Of a stretch of DNA of 64,000 nucleotides, positions 9,738 through 18,087 are shown piece after piece. The DNA lies in the NCBI RefSeq assembly GCF_900103845.1, contig NZ_FNIJ01000008.1, positions 124,001 to 188,000 of the forward strand. The letters run 5' to 3'. A model generated the notes under the pieces. The model was not told the origin of the DNA. It saw only the letters and a list, made by a program, of their open reading frames with translations, and did not search any database. The translations under genes and the position numbers were made by a program. Numbering within the stretch: the stretch's first letter is position 1; every line of letters begins with the position of its first letter. The stretch comes from Pseudomonas jinjuensis (GTDB lineage: Bacteria > Pseudomonadota > Gammaproteobacteria > Pseudomonadales > Pseudomonadaceae).

Positions 9738-11870
9738 ATGCACACGTTTTTCATCGCCCCGACCGGTTTCGGCGTCGGCCTCACTTCCGCCAGCCTGGGC
9801 CTGATCCGCGCCCTGCAGCGCGCCGGCCTGAAGGTCGGTTTCTACAAGCCGATCGCCCAGCCGCACCCCGGCGACGAGGGCCCGGAGCGCTCCAGCGAAC
9901 TGGTCGCCCGCACCCACGGCCTCGACGCACCGAAGCCGCTGTCGCTGGGCAAGGTCGAGCGCATGCTCGGCGAAGGCCAGCTCGACGAACTGCTGGAAGA
10001 GATCATCTCGCTGTTCCACAAGGCCGCCGAAGACAAGGACGTGATGATCGTCGAGGGCATGGTGCCGACCCCGCAGGTCAGCTATGCCGCGCGGATCAAC
10101 TCGCACATGGCGAAGAGCTTCGACGCCGAGGTGATCCTGGTCTCGGCGCCGGAAAGCGAATCGGTTTCCGAACTGTCCGACCGCATCGAGATCCTCGCCC
10201 ACCTGTTCGGCGGCCCGCGCGATCCCAAGCTGCTCGGGGTGATCGTCAACAAGGTGCGCGCCGCCGACGCCGAAGGCCAGCCGCTGGACAGCGAAGCCGC
10301 CGCCAGGGATTTCGCCCGGCGCCTGCAGGAACAGTCGCCGCTGATGCGCGACAGCGAGTTCCGCCTGCTCGGCTGCATTCCCTGGCAGAACGAACTGAAC
10401 GCCCCGCGCACCCGCGACGTCGCCGACCTGCTCGGCGCCCGCGTGCTCAACGCCGGCGACTACGAACAGCGGCGGGTGCAGAAGATCATCCTCTGCGCGC
10501 CCTCGGCGCCGAATACCGCGCACCTGCTCAAGCCCGGCGTGCTGGTGGTGACCCCCGGCGACCGCTACGACATCATCCTCTCCGCCAGCCTGGCGGCGAT
10601 GAACGGCGTGCCGCTGGCCGGCCTGCTGCTGTGCAGCGACCTGATGCCCGACCCGCGGATCATGGAACTCTGCCGCAGCGCCTTCCACGGCGGCCTGCCG
10701 GTGCTGATGGTCGGCACCGGCTCGTTCGACACCGCCGGCAACCTCAGCCAGATGAACAAGGAAATCCCGGTGGACGACCGCGAGCGCGCGGAACTGGTCA
10801 CCGAGTACGTCGCCGGCCACATCGATTTCGAATGGCTCAAGCAGCGCTGCGGCGAACCCCAGGAACTGCGCCTGTCGCCGCCGGTGTTCCGCTACCAGCT
10901 GACGCAGCGGGCGAGCAAGGCGAACAAGCGCATCGTCCTGCCCGAGGGCAGCGAGCCACGCACCGTGCAGGCGGCGGTGATCTGCCATGCGCGCAACATC
11001 GCCCGCTGCGTGCTGCTGGCCAAGCCGGACGACGTCCAGGCGGTGGCGCAGATGCTCGGCATGGAGCTGCCGGAAGACCTGGAGATCATCGACCCGGACC
11101 TGGTGCGCAGCCGCTACGTCGAGCCGATGTGCGGCCTGCGCAAGGGCAAGAACCTCAACGCGCCGATGGCCGAACAGCAGCTGGAGGACAACGTGGTGCT
11201 CGGCACCATGATGCTCGCCCTCGACGAGGTCGACGGGCTGGTCTCCGGCGCCATCCACACCACCGCCAACACCATCCGCCCGGCGCTGCAGCTGATCCGC
11301 AACGCGCCCGGCTACAAGCTGGTGTCGTCGGTGTTCTTCATGCTGCTGCCGGACCAGGTGGTGGTCTATGGCGACTGCGCGGTGAATCCCGATCCCAGCG
11401 CCAGCGAACTGGCCGACATCGCCCTGCAGAGCGCCGACTCCGCCCTGGCCTTCGGCATCCCGCCGCGGGTGGCGATGATCAGCTACTCCACCGGCGAATC
11501 CGGAACCGGCGCAGATGTCGATAAAGTGCGGGAAGCGACGCGCATCGCGCGGGAAAAACGCCCCGATCTGTTGATCGACGGACCCTTGCAGTATGATGCC
11601 GCCGCCATCGCCGACGTGGGCCGGCAGAAGGCCCCGGAGAGCCCGGTGGCCGGACGCGCCACGGTGTTCGTGTTCCCCGACCTGAACACCGGCAACACCA
11701 CCTACAAGGCGGTGCAGCGCAGCGCCGACTGCATCAGCATCGGCCCGATGCTGCAGGGCCTGCGCAAACCGGTGAACGACCTGTCGCGCGGCGCGCTGGT
11801 GGAGGACATCGTCTACACCATCGCCCTCACCGCGATCCAGGCAGACAGCGTCAGGGAAGACAGGGGCTGA
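9738..11870 (+). CDS. pta: Phosphate acetyltransferase, long form
   Basis: 710 aa. Converts acetyl-CoA + phosphate to acetyl phosphate. It is the long proteobacterial form: N-terminal P-loop-like DRTGG/BioD-type region (TGFGVGLTSASLGLIRAL, then VEGMVPTPQ), a central DRTGG domain, and a C-terminal catalytic PTA domain from about residue 390 (RIVLPEGSEPRTVQAA, VSGAIHTTANTIRPALQ, SYSTGESGTGADVDKVREA, FPDLNTGNTTYKAVQRS). Ribosome site aaaaggagcccgg. Follows ackA. Confidence 0.98.
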   Translation: MHTFFIAPTGFGVGLTSASLGLIRALQRAGLKVGFYKPIAQPHPGDEGPERSSELVARTHGLDAPKPLSLGKVERMLGEGQLDELLEEIISLFHKAAEDKDVMIVEGMVPTPQVSYAARINSHMAKSFDAEVILVSAPESESVSELSDRIEILAHLFGGPRDPKLLGVIVNKVRAADAEGQPLDSEAAARDFARRLQEQSPLMRDSEFRLLGCIPWQNELNAPRTRDVADLLGARVLNAGDYEQRRVQKIILCAPSAPNTAHLLKPGVLVVTPGDRYDIILSASLAAMNGVPLAGLLLCSDLMPDPRIMELCRSAFHGGLPVLMVGTGSFDTAGNLSQMNKEIPVDDRERAELVTEYVAGHIDFEWLKQRCGEPQELRLSPPVFRYQLTQRASKANKRIVLPEGSEPRTVQAAVICHARNIARCVLLAKPDDVQAVAQMLGMELPEDLEIIDPDLVRSRYVEPMCGLRKGKNLNAPMAEQQLEDNVVLGTMMLALDEVDGLVSGAIHTTANTIRPALQLIRNAPGYKLVSSVFFMLLPDQVVVYGDCAVNPDPSASELADIALQSADSALAFGIPPRVAMISYSTGESGTGADVDKVREATRIAREKRPDLLIDGPLQYDAAAIADVGRQKAPESPVAGRATVFVFPDLNTGNTTYKAVQRSADCISIGPMLQGLRKPVNDLSRGALVEDIVYTIALTAIQADSVREDRG

Positions 11871-11944
11871 TCGCTCCCGGGCACGAGGATGTGCCGCAAC
11901 CACGCGCCCGGCCCGTCCGGGCGTTCACGTACAAGGACTCCTCG

Positions 11945-12859
11945 ATGTTGAGCTTTCTTCCCCCTGCCGTTCGCGGTGTGCTGGCCAGCCTGCTGCTGTT
12001 CCTCAGCACCGTGTTCTGGGCCCTGCTGCTGTTCTCGATGACGCTGGTCAAGCTGCTCCTGCCCTTCGCCCCGGCCCAGCGCCTGTGCAGCAGGATCATG
12101 AGCCTGATCGCCGAAGGCTGGATCGGCTGCAACAAGTTCTGGATGAACCTGGTGCAGGGCACCCGCTGGAACGTCCAGGGCCTGCAGGGACTGCAGTACG
12201 GCCACTCGTACCTGGTGACCAGCAATCACCAGAGCTGGGTCGACATCCTCGTCCTGCAGTACCAGCTCAACCGGCGCATCCCGCTGCTGCGCTTCTTCCT
12301 CAAGCAGGAACTGATCTGGGTGCCCATCATCGGCCTGTGCTGGTGGGCGCTGGATTTCCCCTTCATGAAGCGCTACAGCAAGGCCTATCTGGCCAGGCAC
12401 CCGGAGAAGCAGGGCCAGGACCTCGCCACCACGCGCAAGGCCTGCGACAAGTTCAGGCGCATCCCGGTGGCGGTGTTCAACTTCCTCGAAGGCACCCGCT
12501 TCACCCGCGCCAAGCACGACCAGCAGCAGTCGCCGTTCGACACCCTGCTCAAGCCCAAGGCCGGCGGCATCGCCTTCGTCCTCGACGCCATGGGCGAACA
12601 GCTGCGCACCCTGGTCAACGTCACCATCCACTATCCGGACGGCGCGCCGACCTTCTGGTGCCTGCTGTCCGGCAAGCTGAAGAACGTGGTGGTGCGCTTC
12701 GAGGAACTGGAAATCCCGCGCCAGTTCCTCGGCCGCAGCTACGACCAGGACGAGGCCTACCGCCTGGAGTTCCAGCAGTGGGTCAACCAGTTGTGGGAGC
12801 GCAAGGACCAGTTGCTGGTGCAGCTGCGCCGTGATTTCCCCGCCGGAGCGCAGGCCTGA
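11945..12859 (+). CDS. Membrane acyltransferase (PlsC/LPLAT family)
   Basis: 304 aa. Resembles the YihG/1-acylglycerol-3-phosphate acyltransferase group that transfers fatty acyl chains to lysophospholipids. An N-terminal TM helix (GVLASLLLFLSTVFWALLLFSM) precedes the catalytic HX4D box NHQSWVD near residue 80 and the acceptor-binding FLEGTRFT block. Start taken at ATG 11945 (MLSFLPPAV), with aagga upstream, rather than an in-frame ATG 18 codons earlier. It is 74 bp after pta on the same strand. Confidence 0.88.
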   Translation: MLSFLPPAVRGVLASLLLFLSTVFWALLLFSMTLVKLLLPFAPAQRLCSRIMSLIAEGWIGCNKFWMNLVQGTRWNVQGLQGLQYGHSYLVTSNHQSWVDILVLQYQLNRRIPLLRFFLKQELIWVPIIGLCWWALDFPFMKRYSKAYLARHPEKQGQDLATTRKACDKFRRIPVAVFNFLEGTRFTRAKHDQQQSPFDTLLKPKAGGIAFVLDAMGEQLRTLVNVTIHYPDGAPTFWCLLSGKLKNVVVRFEELEIPRQFLGRSYDQDEAYRLEFQQWVNQLWERKDQLLVQLRRDFPAGAQA

Positions 12860-12919
12860 CACGGGAGCCGCAAGTGGCGGGTTGCACCCGCCCGCGGAAC
12901 ACAAGGGGGTCAGCGAAAC

Positions 12920-13005
12920 GTAGGGTGGATGGCGCTCTTCCATCCACCATCCCGAGGGCCGCATGCGCGGCCATGGTGGATCGATGGAGCGTGATCCACC
13001 CTACG
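12920..13005. repeat. Intergenic inverted repeat, gtagggtggat... family
   Basis: Begins gtagggtggatggcgc and ends gtgatccaccctacgc, so the outer arms pair. An inner ggccgcatgcgcggcc hairpin lies between. Members of the same family (gtagggt...ttatccaccatccc) recur at 22814, 27625, 29818, 34612, 49689, 49747, 57378 and 57635. Confidence 0.7.
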
Positions 13006-13041
13006 CGTGTATTCCCCCGTAACCCGCCATCTGCCCCAAAA

Positions 13042-13073
13042 CGAAGAAACCCGCCAATCGGCGGGTTTCTTCG
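13042..13073 (-). terminator. Rho-independent terminator of the OmpA-like lipoprotein gene
   Basis: Perfect 14-bp stem cgaagaaacccgcc / ggcgggtttcttcg with loop aatc. It lies 17 bp past the stop of the minus-strand lipoprotein gene. It may work in both directions, also ending the acyltransferase transcript. Confidence 0.85.
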
Positions 13074-13089
13074 TCATTGCAACGGTCGC

Positions 13090-13797
13090 TTACTGCACGG
13101 TAGTGCCCTGGGCACCTGGCAGCGCGCGCAGGTTCACTTCCACGCGACGGTTCTGGGCGCGGCCGTCGGCGGTGGAGTTGCTGGCGACCGGCTGGTCCGG
13201 GCCCATGCCGCGGGTGGAGACGCGGGTGGCATCGACGCCCTGGGAGGTCAGGTAGGTGGCGACGCTCTGCGCACGACGCTGGGACAGGTCCATGTTGTGC
13301 TGGCGGCTGCCGGTGCTGTCGGTGTAGCCGACGATCTCGATGCTGTTCTGGTTGAACTGCTTGAAGGAGTTCGCCAGGTTGTTCAGCGGGCTGTAGAAGG
13401 ACGGCGCGATGTTCGCCGAGTCGGTGGCGAAGGTGATGTTGCCCGGCATGATCAGCTTGATGTCGTCGCCCTGGCGCTCGACCTGCACGCCGGTGCCCTG
13501 CATCTGCCGACGCAGTTCGGCTTCCTGCTTGTCGGCGTAGTAGCCGTAGCCCGCGGCGGCGGCGCCGACCGCGGCGGCGCCGATCAGCGCACCCTTGCCA
13601 CGGTTGTCATGGTCGATGGCGGCACCGGCGACGGCGCCGGCCAGTGCGCCCAGCGCGCCGTACTTGGCGGTCTTGCTCACGCCACCCTCGGCCGGAGCCT
13701 GGGTGTTGGGGTCGTAGGGATTCTGCGAGGCGCAACCGGCCATGAGGGCAAATGCGGTGACGGCCGCGACCATGGACAGACGACGTGCGGTAAACAT
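13090..13797 (-). CDS. OmpA-family lipoprotein with glycine zipper
   Basis: 235 aa. Probable outer-membrane lipoprotein that contacts peptidoglycan. The signal peptide ends in lipobox MAGC with Cys22. A glycine/alanine-rich zipper (GALGALAGAVAGAAIDHDNRG, GALIGAAAVGAAAAGYGYY) spans about 45-90. The C-terminal OmpA domain carries EIVGYTDSTGSRQHNMDLSQRRAQSVATYL and NRRVEVNLR, the peptidoglycan-binding core. Start set at ATG 13797 because aaggag precedes it and the lipoprotein signal begins there. The YiaD-like layout is common in Pseudomonas. Confidence 0.92.
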   Translation of the reverse strand: MFTARRLSMVAAVTAFALMAGCASQNPYDPNTQAPAEGGVSKTAKYGALGALAGAVAGAAIDHDNRGKGALIGAAAVGAAAAGYGYYADKQEAELRRQMQGTGVQVERQGDDIKLIMPGNITFATDSANIAPSFYSPLNNLANSFKQFNQNSIEIVGYTDSTGSRQHNMDLSQRRAQSVATYLTSQGVDATRVSTRGMGPDQPVASNSTADGRAQNRRVEVNLRALPGAQGTTVQ

Positions 13798-13949
13798 GAA
13801 GGAAAACTCCTTGGAGGAAGGATTCGCCCTGGCGGGCGGTTTTGCTTGGAACCTGCCACGGGGCTGCGGCACGACGCGGCTGCGGCCCCGGAATCGGCCA
13901 TTGGATCATCGAAGCGGGAGAAAATTCCCTGCCCCGATGCAATTTGCCA

Positions 13950-14594
13950 TCAGGCCCTGACGAAGGGATTCTCGCGCATTTCATCACCCAGGCAAGTCTC
14001 CGGGCCATGACCGGTGACAACCGCCGCGTCCTCGTCCAGCGTGTACAGGCGCTGCCTGATCGAGCGCTCGATGGTGGCGTAGTCGCCGCCCCACAGGTCG
14101 GTGCGGCCAATGCCACGGAAGAACAGGGTGTCGCCGGCGATTAGCAGTTTCGCCTCGGGGAACCAGAAGCTCATCGAGCCCGGCGTATGCCCCGGCGTGT
14201 GCAGCGCCACGCCGCAGCCGCAGGCCAGCTCCTCGTCGTCCTGCAGCCACTGGTCCGGCGCCGGCACCGGCTTGTAGGGAATGCCGAACATGTTGCACTG
14301 CATTTCCAGGGCGTCCCAGAGGAACTGGTCGTCCTTGTGCAGGTGCAGGCTGGCGCCGGTGCGCTTCTTCATCTCGCCGGAGGCGAGGAAGTGGTCGAGG
14401 TGCGCATGGGTGTGGACGATGCTCACCAGCTTCAGCCCGTGCTTCTCCAGCCGCGCCATGATCAGGTCCGGGTCGCCGCCCGGATCGACGACCATGGCTT
14501 TCTTCGTCAGCGGGTCGCCGATCAGGGTGCAGTTGCACTGCAGCGGACCGACGGGGAATGTTTCTCGGATGATGGCGGGCTTCACGGCGTCCAT
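13950..14594 (-). CDS. MBL-fold hydrolase, glyoxalase II-like
   Basis: 214 aa. Metallo-beta-lactamase fold with the zinc motif THAHLDH near residue 65, HTPGHTPGSMSFW and a final TGHGPET. It resembles YcbL-type type II glyoxalases, which hydrolyse thioesters such as S-lactoylglutathione. No signal peptide. Start ATG 14594 (MDAVKPAIIRETFPVGPLQ) chosen because the fold begins there. Divergent from aroQ across 262 bp. Confidence 0.9.
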   Translation of the reverse strand: MDAVKPAIIRETFPVGPLQCNCTLIGDPLTKKAMVVDPGGDPDLIMARLEKHGLKLVSIVHTHAHLDHFLASGEMKKRTGASLHLHKDDQFLWDALEMQCNMFGIPYKPVPAPDQWLQDDEELACGCGVALHTPGHTPGSMSFWFPEAKLLIAGDTLFFRGIGRTDLWGGDYATIERSIRQRLYTLDEDAAVVTGHGPETCLGDEMRENPFVRA

Positions 14595-14856
14595 GGGCAA
14601 TCCTGGTCGATAGGGATGGCGCATTTTCGCGCAATGCGCGGATGAAGGCGACGCCGTTCGATTAGCGAACACTTTCCTGCATGTTCCAGAACCGCTGAAG
14701 GCCTTGCCCCACAAGGCTTTCCGGGCGGCTTGCGCAGGCCGGCCAAACCCTGGCTCCCAGGGTCGATTGACGAAAGTAACTAAACGGTACATTTTGCAGG
14801 TACGCACCCCACGCCCTATCCGGGCGAGGTCCCATACGAACAAGAGACCCTGCGAA

Positions 14857-15297
14857 ATGACCCTGCCGATCCTCATCCTCAACGGCCCCAACCTCAACCT
14901 GCTCGGCACCCGCGAGCCGGCCACCTACGGCCACGAAACCCTCGCCGACGTCGAAGCCCTCTGCCAGCGCACTGCGGCGGGCCTCGGGCTGGAAGTGGAA
15001 TTCCGCCAGACCAACCACGAGGGCCAGTTGATCGACTGGATCCACCAGGCGCGTGGCCGTTGCGCCGGCATCGTCATCAACCCGGCGGCCTGGACCCACA
15101 CCTCGGTGGCGATCCGCGACGCCCTGGCCGCGGTGGAGCTGCCGGTGATCGAGGTGCACCTGTCCAACGTGCACAAGCGCGAGGAGTTCCGTCACCACTC
15201 CTTCGTCTCCCCGGTCGCCGTCGGCGTCATGGCCGGTTTCGGCTCCAACGGCTATCGCCTGGCCCTCGAACACTTCGCCCACCTGCTGCAGGCCTGA
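14857..15297 (+). CDS. aroQ: 3-dehydroquinate dehydratase, type II
   Basis: 146 aa. Dehydrates 3-dehydroquinate to 3-dehydroshikimate. [19 protein letters not shown] contains the catalytic tyrosine and arginine loop. [17 protein letters not shown] and [18 protein letters not shown] (active-site His) follow. Immediate linkage to a quinate/shikimate dehydrogenase gene (4-bp gap) suggests the catabolic copy. A biosynthetic aroQ would normally adjoin accBC, so a second copy should exist elsewhere. No strong ribosome site is visible. Confidence 0.95.
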   Translation: MTLPILILNGPNLNLLGTREPATYGHETLADVEALCQRTAAGLGLEVEFRQTNHEGQLIDWIHQARGRCAGIVINPAAWTHTSVAIRDALAAVELPVIEVHLSNVHKREEFRHHSFVSPVAVGVMAGFGSNGYRLALEHFAHLLQA

Positions 15298-15301
15298 CGT
15301 C

Positions 15302-16159
15302 ATGACCGAGAAGAAAACCTCCGTACTCGCCGGCCTGATCGGCGCCGGCATCCAGGCCTCGCGCACCCCCGCCCTGCACGAACGCGAAGGCGACGCCCAG
15401 GGCATCCGCTACCTGTACCGCCTGATCGACCTCGACCAGCTCAAGCTCGACAGCGCCGCCCTGCCGGACCTGCTCGGCGCCGCCGAGCGCATGGGCTTCA
15501 CCGGGCTGAACATCACCTTCCCCTGCAAGCAGGCGGTGATCCCGCTGCTCGACGAACTGTCGGACGAAGCGCGCGGCATCGGCGCGGTGAACACCGTGGT
15601 GCTGGAGAACGGCAAGCGCATCGGCCACAACACCGACTGCCTGGGCTTCGCCGAAGGCTTCCGGCGCGGCCTGCCGGACGTCTCGCGGCGCCGCGTGGTG
15701 CAGATGGGCGCCGGTGGCGCCGGTGCGGCGGTGGCCCATGCGCTGCTCAGCGAGGGTGTCGAAGTGCTGACCATCTTCGAAGTCGACCCCACGCGCGCCC
15801 AGGGCCTGGTGGACAACCTCAACGCCCACTTCGGCGACGGCCGCGCCCGGGTCGGCCTGGACCTGCCCGGCGAGATGCAGGAAGCCGACGGCCTGGTCAA
15901 CACCACCCCGGTGGGCATGGCCAAGCTGCCGGGCACGCCGCTGCCGCCGGAGCTGCTGCACGCCGGCCTGTGGGTCGCCGAGATCATCTATTTCCCGCTG
16001 GAAACCGAACTCCTCCGCCACGCCCGCGCCCTCGGCTGCCGCACGCTGGACGGCGGCAACATGGCGGTGTTCCAGGCGGTCAAGGCGTTCGAACTGTTCA
16101 GCGGCGCGCCGGCCGATGCGGGGCGGATGCTGGCGCATTTCCATGGCATGAATGCATAG
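15302..16159 (+). CDS. Quinate/shikimate dehydrogenase (NAD-type, RifI/QsuD-like)
   Basis: 285 aa. Predicted to oxidise quinate and/or shikimate to the 3-dehydro compounds. The carboxylate-binding motif is SRT (GIQASRTPALHE) rather than the SxS of biosynthetic AroE. This matches quinate/shikimate dehydrogenases of the Corynebacterium type and the RifI group. The catalytic pair is present: Lys in FPCKQAV and Asp in GHNTDCLGF. After the glycine motif GAGGAGAA, an acidic FEVD replaces the NADP-binding Arg/Ser/Thr, pointing to NAD. Probably an operon with aroQ. Confidence 0.88.
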   Translation: MTEKKTSVLAGLIGAGIQASRTPALHEREGDAQGIRYLYRLIDLDQLKLDSAALPDLLGAAERMGFTGLNITFPCKQAVIPLLDELSDEARGIGAVNTVVLENGKRIGHNTDCLGFAEGFRRGLPDVSRRRVVQMGAGGAGAAVAHALLSEGVEVLTIFEVDPTRAQGLVDNLNAHFGDGRARVGLDLPGEMQEADGLVNTTPVGMAKLPGTPLPPELLHAGLWVAEIIYFPLETELLRHARALGCRTLDGGNMAVFQAVKAFELFSGAPADAGRMLAHFHGMNA

Positions 16160-16166
16160 ACGTCTG

Positions 16167-16235
16167 TCGCGGGCATGGCCCGCTCCTACAGGGGGCAGTG
16201 CCGGGCTTTACCGTAGGAGCGGGCCATGCCCGCGA
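16167..16235. repeat. REP pair (BIME)
   Basis: Two inverted copies of the 24-bp Pseudomonas REP core tcgcgggcatggcccgctc...ctaca, at 16167-16190 and 16213-16235, separated by 22 bp. They lie between convergent genes, a typical position. The second copy runs to the end of the TauE-like gene. Confidence 0.85.
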
Positions 16236-16240
16236 CCCTT

Positions 16241-16984
16241 TCAGCCCTGCCAGTTCTGCACCAGCAACTGCACCCCGGTCACCAGCAACCCCAGCCGCGC
16301 GATGCGGTAGAACCAGGTGTGGTTGACCTTGTCCTGCAGCCAGATGCCCAGCCATACCCCCGCCACCACAACGGGCGCGAGCATCAGGCTGGCGCCGAGG
16401 TTGTGCCAGTTGAACTGGCCGAGCAGCGCGTAGGGAATCAGCTTGATCGCATTGGTCAGCAGGAAGAACACGTTCACCGTGGCGATGTAGCGGATCTTCT
16501 CCAGTTGCTGCGGCAGCAGGTACATCAGGACCGGCGGGCCGCCGGCGTGGGCGACGAAGCTGGTGAAGCCGGCGACGCCGGACAGCACCACGCCCTTGCC
16601 CACCGCCGCCCGGGCCGGCTGTGCCGCCGCGCGGGAAACCACGGCATTGAGCAGCACGAAGCCGATGGCGATCGCACCGATCAGCAGGCCGATGAAGCGC
16701 TCGCTGAGCAGGCCGAAGGTCAGGCTGCCGATCAGCACGCCCAGCAAGGCGCCGGGCAGCATGATCTTCAGGTTGCGCGAATCCCACTTGCCGTAGAAAC
16801 GCCGCAGCCCGGTGATGTCCGCCATGCACAGGATCGGCAGCATGATCGCCGCGGCCTGGGTCGGCGGCATCGCCAGCGCCATCAGCGGCACGGCGATCCC
16901 ACCCAGCGCGCCGCCGAAACCACCCTTGGAAACCCCGGTGAGCAGCACGGCGGGCAAGGCGACGAGAAGGAACTGCAGGGTCAT
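16241..16984 (-). CDS. TauE/SafE family membrane transporter
   Basis: 247 aa. Inner-membrane protein with about eight hydrophobic segments in two halves. The N-terminal LPAVLLTGVSKGGFGGALGGIAVPLMAL is the family signature, and the repeat VLSGVAGFTSFVAHAGGPPVLMYLLP opens the second half. Family members export sulfite, sulfoacetate or other organosulfur anions or organic acids. The substrate is unknown here. Its place in a catabolic region raises the option of an organic-anion exporter. Confidence 0.88.
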   Translation of the reverse strand: MTLQFLLVALPAVLLTGVSKGGFGGALGGIAVPLMALAMPPTQAAAIMLPILCMADITGLRRFYGKWDSRNLKIMLPGALLGVLIGSLTFGLLSERFIGLLIGAIAIGFVLLNAVVSRAAAQPARAAVGKGVVLSGVAGFTSFVAHAGGPPVLMYLLPQQLEKIRYIATVNVFFLLTNAIKLIPYALLGQFNWHNLGASLMLAPVVVAGVWLGIWLQDKVNHTWFYRIARLGLLVTGVQLLVQNWQG

Positions 16985-17113
16985 GAGGAACTCGCTATGG
17001 CAAGGCGGCGGACATTATGAAGCGTTCGCCGCCCAGTCCGGGCAAAAAGTGCGATCAGCGAACGTAATTGCTCGATGCCCACGCACCGAACCCCTACAAA
17101 AAGCCGCAGCCAT

Positions 17114-17884
17114 TCAATCCAACACCGGCTTCAACAACGCCTGCGCCTCGTACAGCGGCGCCAGGTAGCGCAGGCGCATCTCGTCCACGCTCAGCCGCGA
17201 GGCATGGGTGGTGATCGCCAGCGTCGCCTTCAGGCGGCCGGCGCGGTCCAGCAGCGGCACGCCGAGCACGCGCATGCCGATCTCGTATTCCTGGTCGACG
17301 ATGCTGAAGCCCTGCTCCGCCACCCGCTGCAGTTCTTCCTTCAGACGCGCCACGTGGGTCTGCGTATAGGGCGTGAGCGGGCGCGGCGGGTTGCGTGCGA
17401 AGTAGGCGTCCAGCTCCGCCTCGTCCAGCGACGCCAGCCAGACCCGCCCACCGGCGGTGCAGTACATCGGCACCCGCGAGCCGGGGCGGATCGACAGCGA
17501 GGCGATGTGGCTGTAGCGGCTGCGCACCACGTGGATGATCTCGTCGCCGTCGCGGGTGCCCACCGAGACGTGCTCCTGGGTCTGCCGCGCCACCTGCTCG
17601 ACGATCGGCCGCAGCATGCGCGGCAGCTGCGCTGAATCCACGTAGGCCTGGCCGATGCGCAGCGCCTTGGGCGTCAGCCAGTAATGGCGGTTGTCGGTCT
17701 CGGCGAAGCCTTCGTGCACCAGGGTCAGCAGGAAGCGCCGCGTGGCGCTCGGCGTCATCCCGGACAGTTTCGCCGCCTGCGGCACGCTCAGGCGCGGCTG
17801 GTCGGCGCTGAATAGCTGCATCAGCGCCAGGCCCTTCTGCAGGCCGGCGATCAGGTCGCGGGGGTGGATGTCGGGTTTGTCCAT
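17114..17884 (-). CDS. IclR-family regulator of PcaR/PobR type
   Basis: 256 aa from ATG 17884; a GTG three codons earlier at 17893 is an alternative. An N-terminal winged helix (SVPQAAKLSGMTPSATRRFLLTLVHEGF) is followed by the effector domain, with YCTAGGRVWLASL and GFSIVDQEYEIGMRVLGVPLLDR. The pattern QKGLALMQLF...ATRRFLLTL...YCTAGGR resembles PcaR/PcaU/PobR activators of aromatic acid catabolism more than KdgR/IclR types. It is divergent from the 18088 operon, across a three-half-site operator I infer to be its target. Confidence 0.88.
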   Translation of the reverse strand: MDKPDIHPRDLIAGLQKGLALMQLFSADQPRLSVPQAAKLSGMTPSATRRFLLTLVHEGFAETDNRHYWLTPKALRIGQAYVDSAQLPRMLRPIVEQVARQTQEHVSVGTRDGDEIIHVVRSRYSHIASLSIRPGSRVPMYCTAGGRVWLASLDEAELDAYFARNPPRPLTPYTQTHVARLKEELQRVAEQGFSIVDQEYEIGMRVLGVPLLDRAGRLKATLAITTHASRLSVDEMRLRYLAPLYEAQALLKPVLD

Positions 17885-17926
17885 GGATTTCACTCGCAGG
17901 AAGGGGCCATGCCCCCGATTGGATTG

Positions 17927-17950
17927 TCGCGGGCATGGCCCGCTCCTACA
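17927..17950. repeat. REP element
   Basis: One copy of the core tcgcgggcatggcccgctc in the divergent region between the IclR gene and the 18088 operon, just before the operator at 17973. A decayed inverted partner (ggggccatgccccc) lies at about 17902-17916. Confidence 0.8.
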
Positions 17951-17972
17951 GGGGGAAATTCTATCGATTGAT

Positions 17973-18023
17973 GCGATTACCGATTCATGACTGCGATTAT
18001 CGCATCAAACAGCCGATAACCGC
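17973..18023 (+). promoter_or_regulatory. Three-half-site IclR/PcaR-type operator (operator 1)
   Basis: Half-sites gcgattaccg (17973-17982) and gcgattatcg (17993-18002) are direct repeats 20 bp apart. cgataaccgc (18014-18023) is an inverted copy, 9 of 10 identical as gcggttatcg. The gap before the inverted copy is 11 bp. The layout matches operators at 25674 and 30815 (gap 10 bp) and resembles the PcaU/PcaR class. It sits 65 bp before the start codon at 18088. The likely ligand-binding protein is the divergent IclR regulator; this is inference. Confidence 0.7.
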
Positions 18024-18087
18024 GTTGTTGCCCTGCCCTACCCGCGTCAACCTTGCCTCCACAACAACGCCAAGAACGGAGGTCAGC

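Noticed and set aside
9714-11903. Very long open frames opposite pta and, similarly, opposite the LAL regulator and other genes
   Set aside because: High-GC codon bias leaves long stop-free antisense frames. They have low-complexity composition and no domain, while the sense frames encode clear families.
14767-14793. ttgacg ... tacatt as an aroQ promoter
   Set aside because: The spacer is only 15 bp and nothing else supports it, so it was not listed as a feature.
16167-16235. Regular short repeats as a possible CRISPR array
   Set aside because: Copies are dispersed, inverted, palindromic and without regular spacers or cas genes; they are REP elements.
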